From NCBI GenBank assembly GCA_007694915.1, contig REEV01000051.1, positions 39,426 to 103,425 on the forward strand: a stretch of 64,000 bases of DNA, read 5' to 3'. Positions 1 through 8,552 of this stretch are shown here, one piece after another. The notes under the pieces were generated by a model. The model saw nothing but the letters and a program-made list of their open reading frames with translations. It did no database searches and was not told the origin of the DNA. A program made the position numbers and the translations under genes. Each line of letters begins with the position of its first letter. The stretch's first letter is position 1. The DNA comes from Cyanobium sp. PLM2.Bin73. Its GTDB lineage: Bacteria; Cyanobacteriota; Cyanobacteriia; PCC-6307; Cyanobiaceae.

Positions 1-43
1 CGACCCGGAATCGCCCGGGTTGATCGGTCCCGTGGGATCCGCC

Positions 44-1237
44 ATGCACAACCAACCTCAATCGAACGATTCTATCGAGGCCGGCGCCGGGCTTTCCCGC
101 AGCGAACGTCGGCTGCGGGAGCGCCAGCGGCGGGGCGAGCTCCGGGTGCGCTCGGCTGCCGCGTTCCGGGTCCTGGTGAGCGAACGGGGGTTGGAGCAGG
201 CCTACGCGGCCACGGATGTGGTGGTGGCCGCCGACGCAGGCTTCACCGACCAGGCCAGTCTGCACCTCTCCCTGGGCCCCAGCGATCCACCGATCCGGCT
301 GCGGGAGGCCCAGCTCGGTGGCGTGACGGGGCTGGCCACGGGCGGCCCCGGCGAACTGGTGCTGCCGGTGGGCGGCGGGCTGGTGGAACCGGGCCGCCGC
401 AGCGGTGCCCAGCTGCTCGGGGCCCTGCTGGCCGGCGAGGCGCTGGCCTTCGACGCCAGCGGCGAGGCCACGGCAGCCCATCCCCGCCGCGACCTGCACA
501 CCGAACTCAGCCGGGAGCGGATCGGCGGCGGCCGGCTGCTGTTGCACCGGGCCATCGGCGAAAACGGCGTGGTGGCGGTGAGCAGCGCCGCCGGGCTCTG
601 CGCCAGCCCCTGGGGCCCCCTGCTGGGCCCCTGCGGCACGGCCCTGTGGAGCTGCGGGGGCGCCGGCAGCATCGGCCTCACCATGCCGGGTCTCAGCTTG
701 CTGGGGCCCGGCTCCCCGGTGCTGGTGGGCGGCGGCATCGGCTGGGTGTTGGGAGCCGGCAGCGGCCACCAGCCCGCCCCCCGGCGCCAGCCCAGTGGCC
801 ATGCCCTCACCCCCGGGGTCACGGTGGCGGTGAGCGTGGATCTGCACGGCCTCGACGGCCGCTGGCTGCGGCCCTGTTTCATGGCCGGCCACGGCTGCGC
901 CCTGCTGGTGGCGATCGCCGCCCCTGTGCCGCTGCTGGATCTGGAGGTGGCCCGGCAGGCGGCGGCGGGCCCCGAGACACTGGAGGCTCCGGTGCTGGAT
1001 GTGGCCATCCCACGGCGGATCAAGCCGGCCCTGGGCTCGGTGAACTATGCCCAGCTGGCCAGCGGCCGCTTCGTGCTGGGCGAACGGGAGCTGCGCTGCG
1101 CCCCTGCCCACAGCCCCCGCCTGGCGAGCGAGATCAGCGCCGAGCTGGTGAGCCGGCTGGAGCAGAACCGCTTCCCGATCCGGCTGCCGGTGCTGCCACT
1201 CTCGGAGCGGCCCAGCCTGCTGCCGATCGACAGCTGA
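44..1237 (+). CDS. Homocysteine biosynthesis (HcyBio/DUF39) family protein
   Basis: A 397-residue soluble protein that I recognise as the HcyBio (DUF39) family, known from archaea, anaerobes and cyanobacteria and linked to sulfur insertion during homocysteine formation. The sequence has the long glycine-rich central part (around residues 190-260) typical of the family and ends with a conserved proline- and arginine-rich segment (residues about 350-390). The ATG at 44 is preferred; an in-frame TTG at 20 would add 8 residues. It opens the window and reads away from the left edge, so its upstream partner is not visible. The exact reaction in cyanobacteria is not settled. Confidence 0.75.
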   Translation: MHNQPQSNDSIEAGAGLSRSERRLRERQRRGELRVRSAAAFRVLVSERGLEQAYAATDVVVAADAGFTDQASLHLSLGPSDPPIRLREAQLGGVTGLATGGPGELVLPVGGGLVEPGRRSGAQLLGALLAGEALAFDASGEATAAHPRRDLHTELSRERIGGGRLLLHRAIGENGVVAVSSAAGLCASPWGPLLGPCGTALWSCGGAGSIGLTMPGLSLLGPGSPVLVGGGIGWVLGAGSGHQPAPRRQPSGHALTPGVTVAVSVDLHGLDGRWLRPCFMAGHGCALLVAIAAPVPLLDLEVARQAAAGPETLEAPVLDVAIPRRIKPALGSVNYAQLASGRFVLGERELRCAPAHSPRLASEISAELVSRLEQNRFPIRLPVLPLSERPSLLPIDS

Positions 1238-1416
1238 ACGTGGTTGCAGCCGGGTCGATGGGAAGGCTCGCGCCGGAGATGAACCAGCTGGTGTCTTTCC
1301 GGCGGCAGAAGACTGCGCGAATCAACAATGATTTCGCTCCAGGTCAAGCATTTTGGGAGTGGCGCCTGATTGCGGTGACTCACCATCAATTAGGATCTTT
1401 CGATCATCACCTCTGC

Positions 1417-1422
1417 GGAGGA
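1417..1422 (+). promoter_or_regulatory. Shine-Dalgarno site of the first secreted protein
   Basis: GGAGGA lies 10 bases before the ATG at 1433, one of the few strong ribosome sites in this window, and it fixes the start of that gene. The 195-base gap 1238-1432 otherwise holds a possible weak promoter (TTGCGG and TAGGAT, 15-base spacer, around 1371-1397) but nothing else I can name. Confidence 0.6.
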
Positions 1423-1432
1423 TTTCCTGTCC

Positions 1433-1930
1433 ATGTCGATGTCCCCGTCGATGTCCATGCCCCTGCTGCTCGCAGCCATGGCCCTGGGCCTTGTGCTGCC
1501 CTCCGCCGAGGCCCGCGCAGAACCCACAGAAACCCTGTACAGCCTAGAAACGCGCTGCTCGGTGGCCGGTGGCGAGCCCGAGCCCTGCGTGGTGGAGGCC
1601 ACAAAGGATGCGGAGGGCACCACCTATCGGCACACGATCGGGGAGCGCGTTGAAACCGTGCGCATCAGCGATGCACCGGTGCGGATGAGTGTCTGGGACC
1701 CCAGCAAGAACACCTGGAACCCCCTGAACAGCGCCGCAGCGCGTTTTTCCACCAACACGATCTGCTTCAACGGTCGCGATCTGTGTGTGGTGAATGCCAA
1801 CTACCTCAACAGCGTGCGCGAGGAGCGTCCCGACGCCACCGCCGGCCGCGACCTGGTGCAGGTGCGCTTCGATGACAGCGGTCGCGTGGACCTCACCTGC
1901 TACGACGACGGCTGCAAGGAGGTGCGCTGA
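1433..1930 (+). CDS. Secreted hypothetical protein with paired cysteines
   Basis: A 165-residue protein of unknown function. It begins with a Met/Ser-rich stretch, then a hydrophobic signal segment ending near an AEARA cleavage-like site at about residue 30, so export to the periplasm is likely. The mature part contains six or so cysteines in C-x-V/C-F/C-x-V settings, suggesting disulfides, and ends in an aspartate- and cysteine-containing tail. Its stop overlaps the next start (TGATG at 1928-1932), so it is probably translated together with the Gly-rich protein downstream. I do not recognise a family. Confidence 0.75.
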   Translation: MSMSPSMSMPLLLAAMALGLVLPSAEARAEPTETLYSLETRCSVAGGEPEPCVVEATKDAEGTTYRHTIGERVETVRISDAPVRMSVWDPSKNTWNPLNSAAARFSTNTICFNGRDLCVVNANYLNSVREERPDATAGRDLVQVRFDDSGRVDLTCYDDGCKEVR

Positions 1931-2901
1931 TGAACCGCACGGCACAACGCGTCAGCCTGCTGCTCACCGGCGTTCTGGCGCTGCCCAGCTCGGTCACGCC
2001 GGCCCTCGCCCTCTCTGGCGCCGGCAGGCCATCGGCAACAGCCCCTCTGCTCGCCCGCGGCGGCGGCGGCGGCATGGGCAGCGGACGCATGGGCAGCGGG
2101 GGAGGCGGCAGCCGACTGGGCAGCGGTGGCGGCAGCAGTGGCTTCAGGAACGCCGGCCCGGGCCTCAGCAGCGGCTCCAACAAGCCCAGTGGCGGCTGGA
2201 GCAGCAAGTCGAAGGGCAGCAGTGGTCCGTCGCTAGAGCGGCCCAAAGCGGTGGCCCAACCTCACGGCAGCAGCAGTGGCCTGGGCAACCGCGACATCAA
2301 TCGCAACCAACGCAGCGGCGATCGCCAGGGCGTGCGCAGCGACAACCTCGGCCAGCGCTCCGATGTGCGCATGGAGCGCATCGACCAACGGGGTGACGTG
2401 CGCACAACCCGCATCGAAAACCGCACGGATCGGGTGCACGACCGCTCCAAGGTGCGCCGTGACCGCGTGGACAACCGTGGGCGCAACTACTGGGACACCT
2501 ATCCCGGCTGGGCTCGACCCGGCTGGGGCTACGCCCGGCCCTGGAACTCCGGCTGGTACGGCGGCTGGTCCAGCCCCAGCTGGGGCTGGTGGGGGCCCCG
2601 GGCCGCAGCCTGGGGCGTGGCCTCCCTCACCACGGCCGCGGTGATTAATGCTGCGGTGAATGATGCCGTGAACGACCACGTGAGCTACATCGTGGTTCCC
2701 AACAGCAACTACGACCTGATGTACGGAACAATCGCACCGGTGGGCACGGAAGTGGTGAGTTTCGAGGTCTACATGGGAGAAACACCCATCACCATGCGGG
2801 CCGACTGCCGCCGGGGCACCCTCAACGGCAGCACCCCCAACACCATTGGGGAGGCGGAGTTGATGAATGCGGCCTGCCAGGTGGCCTTTGGCAGCGTTTG
2901 A
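1930..2901 (+). CDS. Secreted Gly/Ser-rich and Arg-rich hypothetical protein
   Basis: A 323-residue exported protein of unknown function with a clear mosaic layout. Residues 1-30 form a signal peptide. Residues 40-100 are almost only Gly and Ser with a few Arg and Lys. Residues 115-185 are rich in Arg, Asp and Asn with a loose R-x-D/R-x-x-R periodicity. Residues 190-230 are Trp/Tyr/Gly/Pro-rich. The last 90 residues look like a small folded domain with a hydrophobic Ala/Val helix, then a beta-rich part with two cysteines. The layout suggests an envelope or cell-surface protein. It overlaps the preceding gene by one base. Confidence 0.75.
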   Translation: MNRTAQRVSLLLTGVLALPSSVTPALALSGAGRPSATAPLLARGGGGGMGSGRMGSGGGGSRLGSGGGSSGFRNAGPGLSSGSNKPSGGWSSKSKGSSGPSLERPKAVAQPHGSSSGLGNRDINRNQRSGDRQGVRSDNLGQRSDVRMERIDQRGDVRTTRIENRTDRVHDRSKVRRDRVDNRGRNYWDTYPGWARPGWGYARPWNSGWYGGWSSPSWGWWGPRAAAWGVASLTTAAVINAAVNDAVNDHVSYIVVPNSNYDLMYGTIAPVGTEVVSFEVYMGETPITMRADCRRGTLNGSTPNTIGEAELMNAACQVAFGSV

Positions 2902-2953
2902 ACCCCAGTTTGAACCCCGCAACCCATCACCGAAACTCCCCACACGTCACCGC

Positions 2954-3913
2954 GTGAAAACAATCTTCTGGAGTGCTCTGGTGACCCGGATCCCCCATCT
3001 GACCATCGCCCTTGGTGGCCTGCTGCTGGTGCAACCCTCGGGGCGCGCCGAAACGCTGGCGGCCGAAAGCCTGGCGATTGAAACAGCTGGCGGCGAAACA
3101 GCTGGCATCGAACCGCTTGAGGTGGAGCCGCTTGAGCTTGAGGTTGATTCTCCTGGGGTGAACGCAGCCAGTTCGCCCTCCTGGCGCGGCACAGTGGAGC
3201 TCTATGGGTTCGCTCCCCTGCGAACCACCGGCACCGCCCGGTTGCGGGGCTTCGAAGCGGATGTCGATCTGGATCTGGGGGATGTGCTGTCGGCCCTGGA
3301 GTGGGCCACCTATGTGCGCGGCAGTGTTGAACGCGAGCGCTGGGGGCTGCTCACCGATCTCAGTTACGTGAGGCTCGGTGGCTCCGGAGCCACAACGGGG
3401 CCTGCCGGCCGCCTCACGGGCAAGGCCGAGGTGAGCGATTCCCTGGGCATCTACGACCTGGCGTTGCGCTACCGCTTCGGCGAGCCGGAGGCCGCCATCG
3501 GCGAGAAAGGCTCCTTCACGCTCATCCCCTATGCGGGGGTGCGGGTGATTGATGTGGATCTGGATGTGGACGTGCAGGTGCAGGGCACCGGGCCACTGGG
3601 GTTATCGCTGGAGCGCCAGGGCAATTTCGGACGCACCTGGGCGCAGCCTCTGGTGGGGCTTCAGGGCAGCGTGTTTCTCTCCCCCCGTCTACGCGCCTTC
3701 GCCAGGGCCGACATCGGCGGTTTCGGCCTCAGCGGCGATCAGGACCTCTCCGGCAATGCCCAGGTGGGACTGGGTTATGCCATCGGCAACAACACCAACC
3801 TGAATCTCTCCTGGCGCTATCTGGGGGTGAAGTATCGCAACGATCGCAACCCCAGCAGCGGCTTCAGCAATTATGAGAATGGCATCGAAGTGGGGCTGAA
3901 ATTCTTCTTCTGA
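2954..3913 (+). CDS. Outer-membrane beta-barrel protein
   Basis: About 319 residues from the GTG at 2954 (a second GTG at 2981 is possible; an ATG at 2867 would overlap the previous gene). A signal peptide is followed by a Glu/Leu-rich linker with short repeats (ETAGGE, ETAGIE, PLEVE, PLELE). From about residue 80 there are alternating hydrophobic/polar strands separated by Gly/Asp turns, and the chain ends in Gly-Leu-Lys-Phe-Phe-Phe, a terminal aromatic as expected for a barrel inserted by BamA. It resembles small OmpA/opacity-like barrels. The substrate is unknown. It follows two exported proteins on the same strand, so this is a small envelope cluster. Confidence 0.75.
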   Translation: MKTIFWSALVTRIPHLTIALGGLLLVQPSGRAETLAAESLAIETAGGETAGIEPLEVEPLELEVDSPGVNAASSPSWRGTVELYGFAPLRTTGTARLRGFEADVDLDLGDVLSALEWATYVRGSVERERWGLLTDLSYVRLGGSGATTGPAGRLTGKAEVSDSLGIYDLALRYRFGEPEAAIGEKGSFTLIPYAGVRVIDVDLDVDVQVQGTGPLGLSLERQGNFGRTWAQPLVGLQGSVFLSPRLRAFARADIGGFGLSGDQDLSGNAQVGLGYAIGNNTNLNLSWRYLGVKYRNDRNPSSGFSNYENGIEVGLKFFF

Positions 3914-3959
3914 ATTTCGGCCCATTCGGCCACCACCTGTTGATCTTTTCTTGTCTGCC

Positions 3960-4340
3960 ATGGCTCGCTCCAAACCCTCTCTGATCTCCGATTTCAAGGA
4001 TTTCGTCAACAAAGGCAATGTTGTTGATCTGGCCGTTGCCGTTGTGATCGGTGGAGCCTTCGGCCAGGTTGTTGATGCCGTGGTGAGCCTGGTGATGGGC
4101 GCGCTGCTGGAGCCCGCCCTGAAGGCCGCCAACGTTGACTCCATCCAGCAGTGGCCTGCGGGCACAGTGCTGGTGGCGCTGATCAACTTTCTGGTGATCG
4201 CCTTTGTGGTGTTCCTGATCGTGCGCGCGATCGAGCGCCTGCGTCGCCGCGAAGAAGCCGAAGCGGCCCCGGATCCCCAGGCCCAGCTGGCCTCGGCCGT
4301 CACACGCCTGGTCGACGCTCTCGACCGCCGTAAGCTCTGA
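3960..4340 (+). CDS. mscL: Large-conductance mechanosensitive channel MscL
   Basis: MscL opens a wide non-selective pore in the inner membrane when tension rises, protecting the cell from hypo-osmotic shock. The protein has the family N-terminus (F-x-x-F-V-x-x-G-N-V-V-D-L-A-V), the first membrane helix with the Gly/Ala-rich pore lining, a short periplasmic loop, the second helix (about residues 67-90) and a charged cytoplasmic helix with R-R-R-E-E. At 126 residues it is slightly short, with a reduced periplasmic loop. The ATG at 3960 is chosen; an in-frame TTG at 3951 would add three residues. Confidence 0.95.
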   Translation: MARSKPSLISDFKDFVNKGNVVDLAVAVVIGGAFGQVVDAVVSLVMGALLEPALKAANVDSIQQWPAGTVLVALINFLVIAFVVFLIVRAIERLRRREEAEAAPDPQAQLASAVTRLVDALDRRKL

Positions 4341-4361
4341 GCCTCACTGCAAATGCAACCC

Positions 4362-4385
4362 GCCGGCCCTGCCTCAGGGGCCGGC
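4362..4385. terminator. Hairpin between convergent genes
   Basis: GCCGGCCC (4362-4369) pairs with GGGCCGGC (4378-4385) around an 8-base loop that contains the stop codon of the minus-strand gene. There is no U-run, so it may act as an RNA 3'-end stabiliser or weak bidirectional terminator for mscL and the facing membrane-protein gene. Confidence 0.55.
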
Positions 4386-4961
4386 CTGACCGTTCTCGTC
4401 GTGTTTGCGGCGTCGGTCGGCCCGCAGCACATGGCTGGCCCAGGCCGGTGCCGCCAGGGAAACCACAAGAATCGTGAGGGCGGTGCTGAGCCGGCTGGAG
4501 AAGGTGCGCGCCACATCCAGGCCGGAATACACGTAGGTGAGGGTCACGATGGCGGCGAAGACACCGGTGGTGAGCGCGCTGGCGGAGCGAATCAGATCGC
4601 GCGGTTGCTGATCGGGGTTGATGTTGGTGGCATTGCCGAAGAGCTGGCCCATCACGGCGCCGGCCACCATCAGCGCCAGCACCACGAGACCCCGCTCACT
4701 GACATGGTCGGCGGGGTTGGCGGTTTTCAGCTTGTCAGCCAGCACGGTGCCGGTGCCCACCAGGGCGCCACAGGCCAGCCCGATCACCCCCCACCACGAT
4801 CCTGGCTGGCGGAGGCGGGTGCAGAAGCCCGCCCCTGCCGCCAGCACCAGGGCACTCGCCAGGGTGGCGGGCACCAGGGGGAGGCGATGCACAACGGCGT
4901 AGCCGAGAGCCACGCCGATCAGGCTGGAGAGCAGGCGATTGCGCTGCAGCATCCGCTTCAC
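4374..4961 (-). CDS. Hypothetical multi-pass membrane protein
   Basis: A 195-residue protein with about five hydrophobic segments and a basic tail (R-A-D-R-R-R-K-H). I do not recognise the family. The start is placed at the GTG at 4961, which overlaps the stop of the upstream formylglycine-generating enzyme gene as GTGA; an ATG lies at 4952. This coupling makes it the last gene of the transporter-sulfatase-FGE cluster, so a role in the same process is plausible but unproven. The loop between helices 3 and 4 contains an Asn/Asp/Gln-rich motif (N-A-T-N-I-N-P-D-Q-Q). Confidence 0.7.
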   Translation of the reverse strand: MKRMLQRNRLLSSLIGVALGYAVVHRLPLVPATLASALVLAAGAGFCTRLRQPGSWWGVIGLACGALVGTGTVLADKLKTANPADHVSERGLVVLALMVAGAVMGQLFGNATNINPDQQPRDLIRSASALTTGVFAAIVTLTYVYSGLDVARTFSSRLSTALTILVVSLAAPAWASHVLRADRRRKHDENGQAGP

Positions 4962-5902
4962 GGGACCACCGGCACCACGCAGCGGAAGCCCATGTGGCAG
5001 GTGGAGGTGTCGATGCCCTGGGCCAGGCGCGCCGCCGGCCGGTAGCGGTGGCAGTAGCTGGGGGCGCACAGAAACGAGCCCCCCTTCACCACCTTGCGCG
5101 GCCTCTCCCCATGCTGGGAGCGGGGATCAATGCTGGCCGCCGCGGTGGCACAACACCCCGATGGATCCGTGTGATGGGGGCCGTACCAGCTGTCGGTCCA
5201 TTCCCACACGTTGCCGATCATGTCCACCAGGCCGTAGCCATTGCTGGGATAGGAGCCCACCGGTGAGGTGCGCTCGTAGCCGTCGAGGCGGCTGTTGTGG
5301 TGGGGGAAGTCGCCCTGAAAGGTGTTCGCCACCGGAATCCCGCCGGGATGGAGCTCATCCCCCCAGGCAAACTCACAGCCCTCGCGCCCGCCCCAGGCGG
5401 CCCGCTCCCACTCGATTTCTGTGGGCAGCCGTTTGCCGCACCAGCGGGCGTAGGCCTGGGCGTCGGCGTGAGTGATGTGCACCACCGGATGCTGATCGCG
5501 GCCCTTGATCGAGCTGCCGGGGCCTTCGGGATGGCGCCAGTCGGCACCGGGCAGGTACTGCCACCAACCGTAGTGATTCTGATGGCCCACCGGGCCGGCG
5601 GGAGGCACAAACACGATCGAGGCGGGTTGCAGGCGCTGCGGATGGGCACCGGGATAGAGCCGGGGATCGGCAGGCAACTCAGCCTGGGTGCGATAGCCCG
5701 TGGCCTTCATAAACTTGAGGAACTGGGCGTTGGTGACCGGCGTGCGATCGATCCAGAACCCCAGCACCGAAACCCGATGGGCGGGCGCCTCCTCGGGGTA
5801 GTGGTGATCAGAGCCCATCACGAACTCACCACCCGGCACCCAGGCCATGCCGGTGGCCGGCGGGCGCCCCGGCGGGCGCCCCAGCTCGGCAACGTTCAGC
5901 AC
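4958..5902 (-). CDS. Formylglycine-generating enzyme (SUMF1 family)
   Basis: A 314-residue protein of the FGE-sulfatase/SUMF1 family, which oxidises the active-site cysteine of sulfatases to formylglycine with O2. It has the family opening (W-V-P-G-G-E-F-x-M-G-S), the RLPTEIEWE-A motif, the N-V-W-E-W motif and, decisively, Cys279 and Cys284 in the G-G-S-F-L-C-x-x-x-Y-C motif, the pair that binds copper in true FGEs and is absent from most non-catalytic paralogues. No signal peptide is visible, so it should act in the cytoplasm. It lies 56 bases downstream of a Cys-type sulfatase, the obvious client. The start is a GTG. Confidence 0.9.
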   Translation of the reverse strand: MLNVAELGRPPGRPPATGMAWVPGGEFVMGSDHHYPEEAPAHRVSVLGFWIDRTPVTNAQFLKFMKATGYRTQAELPADPRLYPGAHPQRLQPASIVFVPPAGPVGHQNHYGWWQYLPGADWRHPEGPGSSIKGRDQHPVVHITHADAQAYARWCGKRLPTEIEWERAAWGGREGCEFAWGDELHPGGIPVANTFQGDFPHHNSRLDGYERTSPVGSYPSNGYGLVDMIGNVWEWTDSWYGPHHTDPSGCCATAAASIDPRSQHGERPRKVVKGGSFLCAPSYCHRYRPAARLAQGIDTSTCHMGFRCVVPVVP

Positions 5903-5958
5903 CCGATCACCCTCCCCACGGGTTCAGCCTCTGCTCTGGGTTGTATGCCCGCACCGGC

Positions 5959-7467
5959 CTACGACTGCCCCAGGGTGGCTTCCATCTTCTCGAGCACCTG
6001 CTGCACCGAGAAGCTGGCGGCTTTCTGGCGCGGCGGGAACTCCACGAAGGTCTGCAGGAACTGGCCAACGTAGGTCTGGGCCGGCACCAGCAGAAAGACG
6101 TGATCGAACATCCAGTCCCAGTAGGTGTTGGAGGTGATGTCGGCCCGCTCGTAGGGATCGGTGAGCAGGTTGAAGATCTTCGGCACCCGCAGCTGGATGA
6201 AGGGTTCGGCCCAGATCTGGCAGGTGCCCTGCACCCGCTGCTCGGCGAACACGAACTTCCAGTTGTCGTAGCGCAGACCGGTGAGATCGCCGTCGTCGGA
6301 GAAGTAGAAGAACTCCCGCCGCGGGCTCACCTCGCTCTTGCCCGTCCAGTAGTCGAGCATGTTGTAGCCGTCGAGGTGCACCTTGAAGGTCTTGTCACCC
6401 ACCTGGTGGCCGGCCTTGAGCTTCTCCTTCACATCTGGTTCACCGGCGGCCGCCACCAGGGTGGGAAGCCAGTCGAGGTGGCTGACGATGCCGGTGAAGG
6501 TGGTGCCAGGGGCAATCTTGCCGGGCCAGCGCACCACGGCCGGCACCCGATAGGCCCCTTCCCAGTTGCTGTTCTTCTCGTTGCGGAAGGGGGTCATGCC
6601 GGCATCGGGCCAGCTGTTCATGTGCGGCCCGTTGTCGGTGCTGTACATCACGATCGTGTCGTCGGTGACGCCCAGCTCATCCATCAGGTTGAGCATCTCA
6701 CCGATGCACTCGTCGTGATAGATCATCACGTCATGGTATTCCGATTGCCAGCGCCCACTGCGGCCCACATCCTGGGGTCGGGCATAGGTGCGGAAGTGCA
6801 TGTGGGTGGTGTTGAACCACACGAAGAAGGGCTCACCGGAGGCCACCGCATCACGGATGAAGCGCTTGGCCTCGGCCATGAATTCATCGTCGGCCGTTTG
6901 CATGCGCTGACGGGTGAGCGGGCCAGTGTTCTCGATCCGCTGGGTGCCGTCGCCGTTGGCCCAGCAGTGCAGCACGCCGCGGGGGGCGAAGCGCTTGCGG
7001 AAGTTGGGAAACTCGGGGTCGTCTTCCTTGGGGTAGTCGCGAAGTTCGGGCTCTTCTTCCGCGTTGAGGTGGTAGAGGTTGCCGAGGAACTCATCGAACC
7101 CGTGCATGGTGGGCAGGTGTTCGTCGCGGTCGCCGAAGTGGTTCTTGCCGAACTGGCCGGTGCGGTAGCCGTGGGGCTTGAGCAACTCGGCGATGGTGGG
7201 ATCCTCGGCGCGGTAGCCCACCTCAGCCCCTGGCAGCCCAACCTTGCTGAGGCCGGTGCGGAACACGCTCTGGCCACTGATGAAGGCGGCGCGGCCGGCG
7301 GTGCAGCTCTGCTCGGCGTAGTAGTGGATGAACTTGCCGCCCTCCTTGGCCACGCGGTCGATGTTGGGGGTCCGATACCCCATCAGGCCATCGCTGTAGC
7401 AGCTGAGGTTGCTCTGGCCGATGTCATCGCCCCAGAGGATCAGGATGTTGGGCTTGCCGTTGGGCAT
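5959..7467 (-). CDS. Arylsulfatase, Cys-type
   Basis: A 502-residue alkaline-phosphatase-superfamily sulfatase that would hydrolyse sulfate esters. Asp14-Asp15 near the N-terminus are metal ligands. Cys55 lies in C-T-A-G-R, the position converted to formylglycine; this is the C-x-A-x-R variant rather than the usual C-x-P-S-R. Further metal and substrate motifs (G-K-N-H, S-T-D-N-G-P-H-M) follow. The ATG at 7467 is chosen because the family usually begins just before P-N-I-L-I-L; an ATG at 7560 would add 31 residues that look unrelated. No signal peptide is seen, so it is probably cytosolic. It is followed by its maturase gene. Confidence 0.9.
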   Translation of the reverse strand: MPNGKPNILILWGDDIGQSNLSCYSDGLMGYRTPNIDRVAKEGGKFIHYYAEQSCTAGRAAFISGQSVFRTGLSKVGLPGAEVGYRAEDPTIAELLKPHGYRTGQFGKNHFGDRDEHLPTMHGFDEFLGNLYHLNAEEEPELRDYPKEDDPEFPNFRKRFAPRGVLHCWANGDGTQRIENTGPLTRQRMQTADDEFMAEAKRFIRDAVASGEPFFVWFNTTHMHFRTYARPQDVGRSGRWQSEYHDVMIYHDECIGEMLNLMDELGVTDDTIVMYSTDNGPHMNSWPDAGMTPFRNEKNSNWEGAYRVPAVVRWPGKIAPGTTFTGIVSHLDWLPTLVAAAGEPDVKEKLKAGHQVGDKTFKVHLDGYNMLDYWTGKSEVSPRREFFYFSDDGDLTGLRYDNWKFVFAEQRVQGTCQIWAEPFIQLRVPKIFNLLTDPYERADITSNTYWDWMFDHVFLLVPAQTYVGQFLQTFVEFPPRQKAASFSVQQVLEKMEATLGQS

Positions 7468-7579
7468 GGAGGGAGCAAAGCAAGCTTCAGGGTGAAGGAC
7501 CAGGCGGCCCGCGCGCAATCCGCCGCCATGGTTGGCGAGCGTATTGCGCGCTTTCTGCAAACTTCAGCGCATCCAAACG

Positions 7580-8479
7580 TCAGCGCACCCGGTCGCCGCG
7601 CAGCTGGAGCCCACGGCGCTGCCAGCGCAGCACCGGCAGAGACACCAGCACCGTGACCAGCACGTACACCAGGATGCCCAATTTCACCCCTGGCATCTCC
7701 GGGGCATAGGTGCTGGCCAGGAGCAGGGCCAGTCCCGGGTTGCGCATCGACGTCACCAGGGCCACGGTGATGCGCTGACCGGATTGGGCCACCTGATCGC
7801 CGGCCAGCAGATAGCCGAGCATCAGGCTGAACAGCACCAGCAGCACCATCACGCCAATCGCCCCGAGGTTGGCGCTGGAGAACTGGAGCAACAGTGGTGC
7901 CGTGCGCACCAGCACCGCCAGCACCAGCAGCACCAGCAGGCCATTGGCGAGCCGATCGAGCACCAGCCGCAGCCTCGGTCTGCGCTCGGGCAGCAGGCGG
8001 GCGAGGGCCAGCCCCAGCAGCAGGGGCAGCAGCTGCACCTGGCCCACCTGCAGTGCCACCTGGCGTGGCAGCAGCAGATCCCAGCCCTGCACGGCGAACA
8101 CCGGCCCGCTGAGGTCGGCGAGCAGGGGCAACGTGACGATCGCCAGCACCGCGGCGCACACCTGAAGCAGGCCGGCCAGCGACGCATCACCACCACTTTT
8201 GCCGGCCTTGCGCAGAATCAGCGGGGCGCTGGGACAGGCGGCCATCAGGGCAATGGCATGGCGCGCCTCAATGGAGAGGGCCTGGGCTGGGGGCAGGCTG
8301 AGCAGCAGCCAGCCCGCCAGGGGCACCAGCAGGCAGGTGGCCAGTTCAGCCCGCAGGATCAGGGGCCAGTGGCGGCGCCACTGTTGAAAGGCCTGGAGCG
8401 GCAGGTTCACCCCCAGCGCCAGCATCACGGTGAAGAGTGTGAGTGGCACCAACAGGGCCACGGTGGCTTGCGCGCTCAC
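7580..8479 (-). CDS. BASS-family sodium-dependent organic anion transporter
   Basis: About 299 residues from a GTG start, nearly all in 8-9 membrane helices, with the pattern of the bile acid:sodium symporter (BASS/SLC10, arsenite-permease-like fold) family: small-residue-rich broken helices such as A-L-M-A-A-C-P-S-A-P and V-T-S-M-R-N-P-G-L-A. Bacterial members import organic anions such as pyruvate, pantoate or sulfonates, and some animal members carry steroid sulfates. It is first in the minus-strand cluster before a sulfatase, suggesting it imports a sulfated or other anionic substrate (inference). An ATG upstream at 8593 would overlap the divergent regulator gene. Confidence 0.8.
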   Translation of the reverse strand: MSAQATVALLVPLTLFTVMLALGVNLPLQAFQQWRRHWPLILRAELATCLLVPLAGWLLLSLPPAQALSIEARHAIALMAACPSAPLILRKAGKSGGDASLAGLLQVCAAVLAIVTLPLLADLSGPVFAVQGWDLLLPRQVALQVGQVQLLPLLLGLALARLLPERRPRLRLVLDRLANGLLVLLVLAVLVRTAPLLLQFSSANLGAIGVMVLLVLFSLMLGYLLAGDQVAQSGQRITVALVTSMRNPGLALLLASTYAPEMPGVKLGILVYVLVTVLVSLPVLRWQRRGLQLRGDRVR

Positions 8480-8552
8480 AGCACAAAAACGGAGAACTCC
8501 ATGCCCTAGATTCCGCCCGGCTTCCGGCACAGCCGAGCCATCCTGCACGCTG

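Noticed and set aside
5941..7656. Long plus-strand open frame (571 codons) across the sulfatase
   Set aside because: It is antisense to a clear sulfatase with catalytic motifs; its His/Gly/Val-rich translation has no domain and results from high GC.
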